From Dryocola sp031988645 (GTDB lineage Bacteria > Pseudomonadota > Gammaproteobacteria > Enterobacterales > Enterobacteriaceae), in assembly GCF_051307045.1 (NCBI RefSeq), contig NZ_CP150452.1, positions 1,550,001 to 1,614,000 on the forward strand: a DNA stretch of 64,000 bases. Direction: 5' to 3'. This document shows positions 27,599 through 36,889 of this stretch, piece by piece. Every line of letters begins with the position of its first letter. Position 1 is the stretch's first letter. The notes beneath the pieces are model-generated. The model made no database searches. It was not told the DNA's origin and was given only the letters and a program-made list of their open reading frames with translations. A program made the translations under genes and the position numbers.

Positions 27599-27871
27599 AT
27601 GATTCGAGAAAATATTCGTGTTGTTAACAGCACGGGCCTGCACGCGCGTCCGGCCGCCACCTTTGTCAAAACATTGAAAAAATACGAATCATCGGTAATT
27701 CTGGTGAATAACGGTAAAGAAACCGCTGTTAAAGGGCTGATGAGCGTCTTAGGTGCAGGTGTAAAAGGAAAATCCAGCATTGAAGTAATTTGCGAAGGAC
27801 CTGACGAACAGGCGTTGATGGATGAAATAAAAGGACTGTTTGCCAGCGGTTTTGGTGAAAAAGAAGAGTAA
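27599..27871 (+). CDS. HPr-family phosphocarrier protein, cluster-specific
   Basis: 90 aa. HPr fold with the phosphoacceptor His15 in STGLHARPAATFV. The position of Ser46 in classical HPr is Gly here (KGLMSVLGAG). It probably shuttles phosphate from enzyme I to the EIIA of this cluster or modulates it. Located 44 nt after the aldolase. The housekeeping ptsH is not expected here, so this is a paralogue. Confidence 0.88.
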   Translation: MIRENIRVVNSTGLHARPAATFVKTLKKYESSVILVNNGKETAVKGLMSVLGAGVKGKSSIEVICEGPDEQALMDEIKGLFASGFGEKEE

Positions 27872-27941
27872 TGTCTTTTTATTTGCAGGAAATAATTATC
27901 CTTGACTGGTTTAAATCAATTCTGAACAGGAAGGCGATATT

Positions 27942-28725
27942 GTGGCTCAAAAATGGTTACCACGGATCTTGCTTGTTAATGATGACGGCATCGACGCGCC
28001 GGGAATAAGTTTGCTTGAAGATATCGCAAAAAGACTGGCAGAAGAGGTGTGGATAGTCGCACCCGCAACGGACAGAAGCGGTGTGGCAAACTCGGTCAGC
28101 CTGCGAGAGCCTGTTCGCGTGGAGCAACGTGGGGAACATAAGTTTGCCGTACAGGGCACGCCTGCCGATTGCGTTGTCGTAGCTGTCCGGCAACTGATGA
28201 AAGAACATCCTCCGCAGCTGTTACTTTCAGGCATTAACAACGGTTCTAATATCGGCTTTGAGACAGTCCTCTCTGGTACCGTAGGAGGCGCTATTACGGG
28301 AGTCCTGCTCGGCGTGCCGTCGATAGCGTTGAGTCAGGACAGGCGCCCTGAGGATCGGGTTAACTGGCGTGCCGCCGAGGCCCTTTTGTCTGCCGGTTCT
28401 TGACAGGTTACTAAGCCTCGGGCTGACGACAGACTGTTGTCTGAATATAAATTTCCCTGACCTGCCCGCAGAGCAAATCAAAGGAATTAAGGCGACGCGT
28501 CAGGGAATGGGTAAAGTCAAGGGGTTACAGGTATCGCCCACTACGGATCCCCACGGCGAAGATTATTTCTGGATTCGGGTGGAGCATGGCGTTACCGCCT
28601 TTCCTGAACACAGTGAGGCCGGAGCGATATCTGAAGGTTATATTTCCGTCACGCCTTTAACTTTCGAAAGGACGGCGATGGAAAGCTGGCATCGAATTTC
28701 AGAAGCCCTGGATTCGCCGCGCTGA
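27942..28725 (+). pseudogene. SurE-like 5'/3'-nucleotidase/phosphatase, +1 frameshift (likely sequencing error)
   Basis: Two overlapping frames add up to one SurE protein of about 260 aa. The first part has the metal site ILLVNDDGIDAPG, APATDRSGVANSVSL, VQGTPADCV and LLSGINNGSNIG; the second has LNINFPDL and EGYISVTPL. Frame 1 ends early near 28403. Dropping one C from the GGCCC run at 28380-28384 joins the frames (EAF...PVLDRLLSLGL). GTG start with AGGAAGG upstream. SurE hydrolyses phosphate monoesters such as nucleotides; in a sugar operon it may remove phosphate from a sugar phosphate. It is distinct from housekeeping surE beside pcm/rpoS. Confidence 0.8.
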
Positions 28726-28823
28726 TACCAATCATGACAGGTGTATTTTGTCGCCCTGCCAGGGGGCGACGCTTTTTATGTCACTTCCTCCTGCGTAAGC
28801 TAAAACCGATAAGTGAGGTCAAT

Positions 28824-29874
28824 ATGAAGGCTCTAAATTTGTATGGCATACAGGATGTCCGCTATGAAGAGATCGCCACGCCAGAAGTGGAAAAAGAAAA
28901 TGACGTTCTTATCAAAGTGCATACCGCCGGGATTTGCGGCTCGGATATTTCACGTTTTGGCAAAATAGGCTCATACAATCCCGGGCTGACCTGGGGACAT
29001 GAATTTTCAGGAACGGTGGTCAGTACAGGAAGCGGGGTAACTTCGGTTCGCAAAGGCAATCGCGTAACGGCATGTAACTGCTTTCCCTGCTTTCACTGTG
29101 ATTACTGCAAACAGGGCGCTTATGCCCGTTGTACGGACCTTAAGGTGCTGGGCGGGCACAAAAGCGGCGCCTTTGCAGAATATATTCTGATGCCCGAAGA
29201 GAACGTCCTTAAATTACCTGAAAAGATGGACTTCTCGACAGCCAGCTTTATTGAACCGTCAAGCGTAGTGGTTCATGGCATGCGGCAGGTTGATATCAAA
29301 GCGGGCTGTCGTGTGGCGGTGGTCGGCTGTGGCACTATCGGTCTGCTCGCGGTGCAGTGGGCAAAAATCTGCGGGGCGGGCGAAGTCTTTGCGTTTGATA
29401 CCGACGAAGGCAAGCTTGCTATCGCGGCGAAAACCGGGGGCCGTTGACACATTCTGCGTCAAAGATAATGACTATGCCGGCAGATTTATGCAAAAGACCC
29501 GGAACGCCGGGGCCGACATTGTTATTGAATCTTCCGGGAATGCCGCCGGGATAGCCTCAGCTTTGCTTCTGGCAGCGAAAGGCGGCTCTGTTGTACTGCT
29601 GGGCATCCCCTACGGCGATGTGGCCCTGCCGAGATTGAATTTTGAAAAGATCGTCCGTAATGAATTAAAAGTCATTGGTTCCTGGAATTCCATCTCCGCT
29701 CCCTTTCCCGGCAAAGAGTGGCAAACGTCCATACATTATCTCAACACCGGGCAAATTGACGTGGCCCCGTTAATCACCAAAAAAGTTCTGCTGGCAGATG
29801 TGCCTTCTGTTTTACCCACGCTTTTTAACCGGGAAGAGTTTTTTGTAAAAGTACTTATCAAGGTCGATGAATAA
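28824..29874 (+). pseudogene. GatD-like zinc polyol-phosphate dehydrogenase, +1 frameshift (likely sequencing error)
   Basis: ATG preceded by GTGAGG. Medium-chain dehydrogenase with ICGSDISR, GHEFSGTV, structural zinc CFPCFHCDYCKQGAYARC and VVGCGTIGLLA. The reading frame stops at 29445 but continues in the next frame (GAVDTFCVKDND...FEKIVRNELKVIGSWNS), which matches the C-terminal half of galactitol-1-phosphate dehydrogenases. Removing one G from the GGGGGCC run at 29436-29442 gives an intact protein of about 349 aa. Second dehydrogenase of the cluster. The 364 nt that follow show nothing recognisable. Confidence 0.82.
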
Positions 29875-30238
29875 TTCTGATTATTCTGCGGAAGATTATA
29901 TTTTCCTGTCATTACCTGTATCAGTCATCCAGTCAGAGAAATGAAACCGTTAAATATTTTTATTCCTTTTTTCTGATGGCGGTCAACATAAGGAAATGCG
30001 ATCTTCCGTATTTTCACGACGAATATTTTGCACATTTTTAAAGTGATTATTTTATGAGTCAGGTTCTGCACGACAATCTGTTGAGTCTATTAAGCAGCCT
30101 GATGTTGTAATTTGACAGCTTTTAAAACATCGGCCTGCAAAGAACGTCATTTTATGCCGGCTTACGGATCTAAGGTCAGTTTTTGCCACAAGGGCACTGC
30201 GAGGGACGGCGATTAACCACCTTCGTTGCCGCCGTCGA

Positions 30239-31144
30239 TTAGCGCAGATAGCCGATCCCCTCCGGTATCTGGCTCGGTACCGCGTCTTTTAGCCACTCAT
30301 AAAGCAGCGCGATATTCTTGCTGTACGGCTTTCCCGTAGGCCATACAAACCAGTAGCCATCTCCTGTAGCAACGGCTTCACTGAACGGCACAGCCAGCAT
30401 GCCGCTTTTAATGGCTTCCAGGCTTAGCAGCAAATCTCCCACCGCAATGCCGTGGCCGCTTATCGCCGCCAGGTTGCTTTGCTCAAGCGTATCAAAAACT
30501 TTTCCCCGGGCAATATTGAGGTCGCCGAATTTGCCGGTCCGTTTCAGCCATCTTCGCCAGTCACGGCGATCGGACGAAGGATGAATAAGCTCACGGCTAT
30601 AGATATCCCTGCGGGCCTGTTCGACAAGCACCGGCGCGCATAGCGGAATAAGCCATTCATCAAATAACGGCCTGCTTTCGGTGCCCGGGCCGAACCGGCC
30701 ATTTCCCAGCAGGATCGCGCAGTCGTAAGGCTCCCGAAGGAAGTCCACCGTATCGGTATCCATCCAGACGCTGGAAATCTCAATAACAGGCGTTGAGTTT
30801 TTCTCACGAAAGGCTTTTAGCACATCCAGCAGCCAGCGCATGGTCAGCGTGGTCGGAGCTTTTAAACGCAGTTCACAACTGCTGCTGCGAAAGGCGTAAC
30901 AGGCGCGCTCCAGCGACTGGAATCCTTCGGTCAACTGGCTTGCCAGTGCGCGACCGGCCTCGTTCACCTCGACCCGAGGCCCGTTGCGCCTGAAAAGCTC
31001 ACACTCAAACCAGGCCTCAAGGGTACGGATATGCCGGCTAACGGCGCCGGGAGTCACGTTTAACAGCGAAGCGGCTTTACTGAAAGAGCCGAGGCGGGCT
31101 GCGGCCTCAAAAGCGCGCAGGGCATAAAGCGGAGGCAGGGACAT
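30239..31144 (-). CDS. LysR-family transcriptional regulator (GcvA-like)
   Basis: 301 aa from MSLPPLYALRAFEAAARLGSFSKAA; a longer in-frame extension is not conserved. Helix-turn-helix AARLGSFSKAASLLNVTPGAVSRHIRTLE, then a periplasmic-binding-like effector domain (SGHGIAVGDLLLSLEAI). The GcvA/AmpR-like start P-LYALRAFEAAAR is typical. Divergent from a LysE-type exporter gene, which it probably controls. Confidence 0.9.
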   Translation of the reverse strand: MSLPPLYALRAFEAAARLGSFSKAASLLNVTPGAVSRHIRTLEAWFECELFRRNGPRVEVNEAGRALASQLTEGFQSLERACYAFRSSSCELRLKAPTTLTMRWLLDVLKAFREKNSTPVIEISSVWMDTDTVDFLREPYDCAILLGNGRFGPGTESRPLFDEWLIPLCAPVLVEQARRDIYSRELIHPSSDRRDWRRWLKRTGKFGDLNIARGKVFDTLEQSNLAAISGHGIAVGDLLLSLEAIKSGMLAVPFSEAVATGDGYWFVWPTGKPYSKNIALLYEWLKDAVPSQIPEGIGYLR

Positions 31145-31307
31145 ATAACAACCTTTTTGAGTTTTACTCACAGTAAATCGCAGTTTTTTGCGTTTTTCAA
31201 TGCCCTGTTTGGCCTGAATAATAGCCAGCGCCAGAACCGCGTCTGACAAATCAGATGGATAAATACCCGGCGGATTTACCCGAATGCCGCCTACAGGAGA
31301 AAAGCAG

Positions 31308-31934
31308 ATGGTGAATTTATCTTTATTAGGAGCCTACATGCTGGCGGTCTTAACGCTGTTGCTCACTCCCGGCCCGGTTGTGGCGCTGGTCACCGGCACT
31401 GCGGCGCGCTATGGCGGCCGGAGGGCCTTTACCACCTTAATAGGTACGAACGGCGCGTCTCTGGTGCTGATTGCGCTGGCCGTGCTGATGCTGGCAGGTA
31501 TTGTCTCCCTCTCTGCGCTTTTTCTGTCTCTGTTGGGCATAGCGGGTTCGCTATTTATTGGCTGGGGAGCCGTTGCCAGCCTGCGAAAAAGAAGCGAAAC
31601 GGAGGATATTAAAGAAAAAGCGGTGAACGGCGAAGGCGGGGGAATAGTCCGGGGTTTTGTCACGGGGATAGCTAATCCCAAAGACATTCTTTTTTTCGTC
31701 TCTTTTTTTCCTCAGTTTATTGCGGTGACCGGAGATTTTACGGCCAGTATTATGACGCTCTCTTTGGTCTGGATTGTTTTCGATTTTACCGTGCTGTCGC
31801 TTTACATCGTTATGGTGAAAAGCTGGGTGCCGGAGCGCCACGGCAGGCGCATCGAGATATGCTCCTCGTTTTTTCTGCTCGCGGTGTCATTTTTTGGCGT
31901 CATATATAACGCCCGTGAACTTGTCTTGCGGTAA
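31308..31934 (+). CDS. LysE/RhtB-family amino acid exporter
   Basis: 208 aa from MVNLSLLGAYMLAVLTLLLTPGPVVALV; AGGAG precedes this ATG. About six hydrophobic helices and the family motif LTPGPVVALVTGTAARYGGRRA, with IANPKDILFFVSFFPQF in the middle. It would export an amino acid or related metabolite. Divergent from the LysR gene, a common regulator/exporter pair. Confidence 0.9.
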   Translation: MVNLSLLGAYMLAVLTLLLTPGPVVALVTGTAARYGGRRAFTTLIGTNGASLVLIALAVLMLAGIVSLSALFLSLLGIAGSLFIGWGAVASLRKRSETEDIKEKAVNGEGGGIVRGFVTGIANPKDILFFVSFFPQFIAVTGDFTASIMTLSLVWIVFDFTVLSLYIVMVKSWVPERHGRRIEICSSFFLLAVSFFGVIYNARELVLR

Positions 31935-31950
31935 GTATTATCCCCGGATG

Positions 31951-31983
31951 CGCGGGCAACCCCTCTGCTGGCGGTTGCCCGCG
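31951..31983. terminator. Terminator between the LysE-type exporter and the ABC operon
   Basis: 11-bp perfect stem CGCGGGCAACC/GGTTGCCCGCG between the convergent exporter gene and ABC ATPase gene. The T tract is weak. Confidence 0.65.
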
Positions 31984-31987
31984 TTAT

Positions 31988-33064
31988 TCAGGCTTTAGGG
32001 AAAATCCAGACATGTTGCTCAGGCAGGGCCAGGTGGCAATGCTGCGGGTCACGAACCTCGGTGCCGTAGGCGCGGATAACAAAATCATCGCCCGCGGTAC
32101 GGAACAGGTACTCCCAGCGGTCGCCGAGATACATGCTGGTCAACAGCGGCAGCGCAAGCTGGTTTTCACTCTCGCCCGGGCCGTCTGCCAGCACGACTCG
32201 CTCTACGCGGATAACCGCCGTGGCCTGCTGGCCGCTTTGCACGCCTTCGCCGGCCTGGCCCCACAGCGCCCAGCCTTTGCCTTCAATGCGTGCTTTTCCG
32301 TTGCCAGCTTCCGTCACTTCGCCATGCAGGCGGTTATTGCTGCCCATGAACTCCGCGGTAAACAGGGTTTTTGGCGAGCCGTACATCTCCTGCGGCGTGC
32401 CTTGCTGCTCGATTTTGCCGTTGTTAAGCAGCAGGATCCTGTCGGAAATAGCCATCGCCTCATTCTGATCGTGCGTCACCATCAGCGCCGACAGGCCGAG
32501 TTTGATAATCAGCTCGCGCAGGAACACGCGGGCCTCTTCCCGCAGCTTGGCATCAAGGTTGGACAGCGGTTCATCAAGCAGGATCACCGGCGGGTTATAG
32601 ACCAGCGCACGGCCAATCGCCACGCGCTGCTGCTGGCCGCCTGAAAGCTGATACGGATGGCGCTTACCGAGATGCCCAAGGCCAAGCTGGTCCAGCACCG
32701 CCTGCACCCGCTGCGCGATTTCCCCGCTCGCTACTTTTCGCAGTTTTAGCGGATAGGCGACGTTCTCAAACACCGTTTTGTGCGGCCAGAGCGCATAGGA
32801 CTGAAACACCAGCCCGAGGTTGCGCTCTTCGGCCGGGATTTCACTGCGCGGAGTGCCGTCATACACTTTGTTCCTGCCGATAACGATGCTGCCCTGCGTG
32901 GGCTTTTCCAGGCCTGCGACGGCGCGCAGCAGGGTGGTTTTGCCGCTGCCGGAAGGCCCGAGTAAGGACACCACTTCGCCACGTTTCAGCTCCATGGAAA
33001 CGCCCTTCAGCACCGGGTTGTCGCCGTAGGTTAAGTGCAGATTCTCGACCAGTAATTCAATCAT
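31988..33064 (-). CDS. ABC importer ATP-binding protein (AfuC/FbpC-like)
   Basis: 358 aa. Walker A LLGPSGSGKTT, Q-loop LVFQSYALWPH, signature YQLSGGQQQR, Walker B VILLDEPLSNLDAKL, H-loop MVTHDQ and a C-terminal TOBE-type domain. It belongs to the CUT1/Fbp group of ATPases. Overlaps the permease stop by 8 nt; last gene of the importer operon. Confidence 0.93.
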   Translation of the reverse strand: MIELLVENLHLTYGDNPVLKGVSMELKRGEVVSLLGPSGSGKTTLLRAVAGLEKPTQGSIVIGRNKVYDGTPRSEIPAEERNLGLVFQSYALWPHKTVFENVAYPLKLRKVASGEIAQRVQAVLDQLGLGHLGKRHPYQLSGGQQQRVAIGRALVYNPPVILLDEPLSNLDAKLREEARVFLRELIIKLGLSALMVTHDQNEAMAISDRILLLNNGKIEQQGTPQEMYGSPKTLFTAEFMGSNNRLHGEVTEAGNGKARIEGKGWALWGQAGEGVQSGQQATAVIRVERVVLADGPGESENQLALPLLTSMYLGDRWEYLFRTAGDDFVIRAYGTEVRDPQHCHLALPEQHVWIFPKA

Positions 33065-34827
33065 GTAATTTCACTCCAAAGCGAAGGGCAATCCCCAGGC
33101 CTACGACCACCAGCAGGATGTTAATAAACGAAAGCGCGGCGACAATATCGATGGCGCCGGCGGCCCACAGGGAAACCAGCATCGAACCTATGGTTTCGGT
33201 GCCCGGCGAAAGCAGGTACACGCCGGTTGAATATTCCCGCTCGAAAATCAGGAACATCAGCAGCCAGGAGCCAATCAGGCCGTAGCGTGATAAGGGAATG
33301 GTGACGTGGCGGGTGATTTGCCCGCGGGTCGCGCCGGTGCTGCGCGCGGCTTCTTCCAGCTCCGGTCCAACCTGTAACAGCGTCGAGGAGATGAGCCTTA
33401 AGCCGTACGCCATCCACACCACGGTATAGGCCAGCCAGACGCTGAAGATGGTGCTGCGCAACGAACGTAGCCAGACGATAAAGTTATCCCGCAGCCATTG
33501 CGACCAGGGCATGCCGGAAAGCCAGCCGGATTTAAGCGCGTTGTCGAGCCACATCGGCAGGAACAAAAACACCCACAAAAACGCCAGCCCGGCCAGCAGC
33601 CCCGGCACCGCGCGCGGCACCAGCACGCTGTAATCAAGAAAACGCGTCACGTCGTCCGGCTTGCGGTGCATGGCGATACCGATAAACAGGTAGCAGGCCC
33701 ACCGCCAGCGCGCCGCCGATAACGCCGATCGCCATTGAGTTGACGATGGCCCGCAGCAGATTCGGCTGTTCCCAGATGTTGCGGAAAGTGTTGAGCGACA
33801 GCTCGTCCCAGAGGGAAACGCCGACGCCCCAGTTGGAGATAAAGGCGCGCAGCACGACGCCAATCAGCGGCACGCCGATGGTCACCGTCAGCCAGAAGGC
33901 CACCACCGCGCCCGCCACCCAGCGCCATTTCCCCAGCGGCAACGCGCGCGCCTGCGACGCTTTGCCCTTAACCGTCACGAAGCGGTTGGCGGTGCGCATC
34001 AGGCGGCGTTGCAGCATCACCAGCGGAATAGTGATACAAATCAGCACCACGGCAACCGCCGCCATCAGATGATATGACGGCGTGCCAAGCTTGTTGGTCA
34101 GCTGATAAAGATAGGTCGCCAGCACCATGTTGCCTTCCGGGTCGCCCAGCACCAGCATCAGGCCGAACACTTCAAGGCCGAGGAAGAACAGCAAAACCGA
34201 AGCATACAGAATCGAAGGACGCACCATGGGCAGGCTGACGGCCGTCATCACCTGCAGCGGCGAAGCGCCGGCGGTACGCGCGGCTTCTTCAACGTCCGAA
34301 CCCACGCTGCGCAGCGCCGAGGAGATATAAAGATAGGCGTGCGGAACGTGTGTCAGGCCGGCGATTACGACGATGCTCGACATGTCGTAGATGTTCCACG
34401 GCACGAAGCCGAGAATCGACTGCGCCCACAGCGAGAAGAAACCCACGGGGCCCGCGGCGACGACGTAGCCAAAGCCCAGAACCATCGGCGAGACGAAAAT
34501 GGGCACCAGGATCAGCGGCTCAATCAGGCGTCTGCCGGGTAAATCGGTGCGTACCATCAGGAACGCCAGAATACCGCCAAGCGGAATGGCGATAACCACC
34601 AGGCCGAATGCCAGAATAAAGCCGCTTTTAAGCGCCTTGTAGAAATCCGGATCGGTAAAAATGAACGCAAAGGATTCAAGGCTCCACTCTTTCGACGGCG
34701 CAAAGAACGGCGCGGAGAGAAAACTTTGTATCACGATGAACGACAGTGGAACGTAGATAACCAGCGTGGTTATCAGCACCACAATGCCGCGCGGCAGGCT
34801 CTGCCATTTTCTGAGCAATGCACTCAT
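33057..34827 (-). pseudogene. Fused-domain ABC permease (AfuB/FbpB-like), +1 frameshift (likely sequencing error)
   Basis: Intact up to GVIGGALAVG, then out of frame, with the rest (CYLFIGIAMHRKPDDVTRF) in the adjoining frame. Dropping one C at GGCCC (33696-33700) yields about 589 aa. Each half has a binding-protein-dependent transport domain with an EAA loop: EEAARTAGASPLQVMTAVSLP and EEAARSTGATRGQITRHVTIP. This two-in-one architecture is typical of Fbp/Afu-type permeases. Lies between the binding protein and ATPase genes. Confidence 0.85.
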
Positions 34828-34905
34828 GCGACTTCCCTTAGTTTATTCACCCTGAAAGCTCAATCAGGCAAGAGAACAGGGAGGCGGCGTGCGCCTCCAT
34901 AAGCC

Positions 34906-35995
34906 TTATTTGGCGGCAGCGGTGCGCCACTCTTTGATGTAGTCCAGACGTTTTTTAGGTTGCAGATACTCAAGCAGGCTTTCGTCAACCGGGATCGGCT
35001 TGAGCGCGTCGCCTAACATTTTGGTCATGCCGTCGATGTCGTTTTTGCCTTCGATATCGTTGCGGATGGACGGGATGTCCGCCTGGTTTGCCAGAATGCT
35101 CTGTCCTTTTTCAGACAGCACGTAGTCCAGCCATAATTTTGCGGCATTGCCGTTTTGCGCCTGCTGGCTGATGAAAGAAACGCGCGACAGCACCAGGGTG
35201 TAATCCTTTGGATAAGAGATGCCGAGCGACGGATCGCTTTTAGCGCGCGCTTCGGCGTAGGAGCCGAGGATGTTAAAGCCAATCAGGTTTTCGCCGGATG
35301 ACACGCGTTCCATCATGGTGCCGGTAGAGGACTGCACCGCTAAACCGCCTTTGGCGACGTCAGCCAGCGTTTTGAAGTAGTTCGCATCGGCTTTAGAATC
35401 CTGCACGGAAAGCATAAAGCCGAGGCCTGATTTCTCGATATCGTAGGTGGTGACTTTTTTACTGAATTTTTCGCTCTGGCTGGCGATAAGCTTCGCCAGC
35501 GCGGCATGGGAGTCAGGAACCTCGCCCGCCGGGATCTGGCGTTTGTTATAGATAAACACCACCGGCTCGTAGGTTGTGCCGTAGGCCCTTGTCTTTCCAT
35601 ACCGCCCATTTCGGCAGCTGGCCCTGTTCGGGGGATTTATAGTCCCGGGCATAGTCCACCGCAAGCTTCAGGGCGGTGTCCATTGAAGAGCTCCACACCA
35701 CGTCGCCGCTGCTGCCGCCCGCGGCCTGTTCGCTGATATAACGGTTGTACAGCTCGGTGCTGTTCATATCGTTATATTCAACCTTAATGCCCGGGTAAGC
35801 GGCCTCGAACCCCTGAATGAGCGGGCCTGCGGCTTTGGTGTCGGTAGTTGAATAGATGACCACCTTGCCTTCTTTGGTGGCGGCGTCGACGACTTTTTGA
35901 TAATCCGCCGGGTAGCCCTGCGGTAAAGCCGCCATGGCGGAGGAAGAGAGCAGTACAGCGGTAACGATCGGGGAGAGAGCGTGTTTATTTAACAT
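34906..35995 (-). pseudogene. ABC substrate-binding protein (AfuA-like), +1 frameshift (likely sequencing error)
   Basis: Signal peptide MLNKHALSPIVTAVLLSSSAMAA, then the Fbp-type fold LPQGYPADYQKVVDAATKEGKVVIYST and VEYNDMNSTELYNRYISE. The frame breaks at WAVWKDK and resumes with AYGTTYEPVVFIYNK. Removing one base at GGCCC (35584-35588) gives 362 aa. The Tyr-Tyr pair that binds iron in FbpA (NNYYW) is replaced by GFNILGSYAEAR, so iron is an unlikely ligand. Organic ligands such as sugar phosphates, as for AfuA, are plausible. Its promoter is in the 195 nt upstream. Confidence 0.83.
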
Positions 35996-36148
35996 TATTA
36001 TTAACCTTTAGCTGCATTTGGGTAACTAAAAGTCAACATAGCGCATGGCGTTTGGCAGGCAACGGGGGGATTTTTTTATCTTCCCGAATTGTGATTCGGC
36101 GCTTTTTTTAAGCAATTAACACCATTAAAACCACGGCGGTAAATAAAA

Positions 36149-36170
36149 ACGGGCCGCCGTAACGGCCTGT
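36149..36170 (-). terminator. Terminator after the two-component genes
   Basis: On the minus strand CAGGCCGTTACGGCGGCCCG followed by TTTTTATTT, just beyond the response regulator stop. Confidence 0.6.
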
Positions 36171-36190
36171 CCAGGCTGTAATTTTGATCG

Positions 36191-36889
36191 CTACTTATGG
36201 GATATTTTGCGATATAGCCGTCTTGGATGGCCGATGTTGCCGTACTGCATCTCGACGCCGATAAAACCCATTTCCACGCAGTATTCCAGATAACGGCGGC
36301 CCGTCGTTTTGCTGATGCCCACCTCTTCGACTACCTGTTCCACAGACCAGCTGACGTCCGGGCTGGCTGTAAAAATGCGCTGCACCTTGTCCAGCGTATT
36401 GGGCTCAATCCCTTTTGTGGAGGGGGCGGAAGGCGTATTGATGGCGGGCAAATTATACAGCCGGTCCAGCGCGCTCTGATCCACCACCTTCACGTGACGC
36501 AAGGTTTTGATCAGCTGCATAAAGCGTTCCAGCGAGCTTCGCAGGCGGTGAAAGGAGACCGGTTTAATAATGTAGTCGAAAGCGCCGCTGCGCATGGCGT
36601 GGCTGCAGGTCTGCATGTCGCTTGCAGCGGTAATGAAAATCACCGAGCAGTCGAAGCTTTTCAGCAGGGGGCTGTCGATCAGATCCACGCCCTGGCCGTC
36701 CGGCAAATAGTTGTCGAGCAGCACCAGCTGCGGCTGATGCTGTTCCAGCAGCTGGCGCGCCTGCGCAAGCGTCGCGGCAATTCCCACCACGCGTAGCTGA
36801 AAGTTTTGCTCGATAAAATCACGATGCAAGCCGGCGAGGTAGGGCTCATCTTCCACAATAACGACATCGAAAATATTGCTGTTATTCAT
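36191..36889 (-). CDS. CitB/DcuR-family response regulator
   Basis: 232 aa. Receiver domain with acidic pair VVIVEDEP, phosphoacceptor Asp in LVLLDNYLPDGQG, Thr/Lys switch residues (FITAASDM, IIKPVSF). The C-terminus carries a CitB-type helix-turn-helix (WSVEQVVEEVGISKTTGRRYLEYCVEMGFIGVE). DcuR/DpiA relatives respond to C4-dicarboxylates or citrate. Its start overlaps the sensor gene stop by 8 nt. Adjacent to the ABC importer on the same strand and likely its activator. Confidence 0.92.
   Translation of the reverse strand: MNNSNIFDVVIVEDEPYLAGLHRDFIEQNFQLRVVGIAATLAQARQLLEQHQPQLVLLDNYLPDGQGVDLIDSPLLKSFDCSVIFITAASDMQTCSHAMRSGAFDYIIKPVSFHRLRSSLERFMQLIKTLRHVKVVDQSALDRLYNLPAINTPSAPSTKGIEPNTLDKVQRIFTASPDVSWSVEQVVEEVGISKTTGRRYLEYCVEMGFIGVEMQYGNIGHPRRLYRKISHK

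Noticed and set aside
32012..32644. 210-aa frame opposite the ABC ATPase gene
   Set aside because: Shadow frame; the minus-strand ATPase has all motifs.
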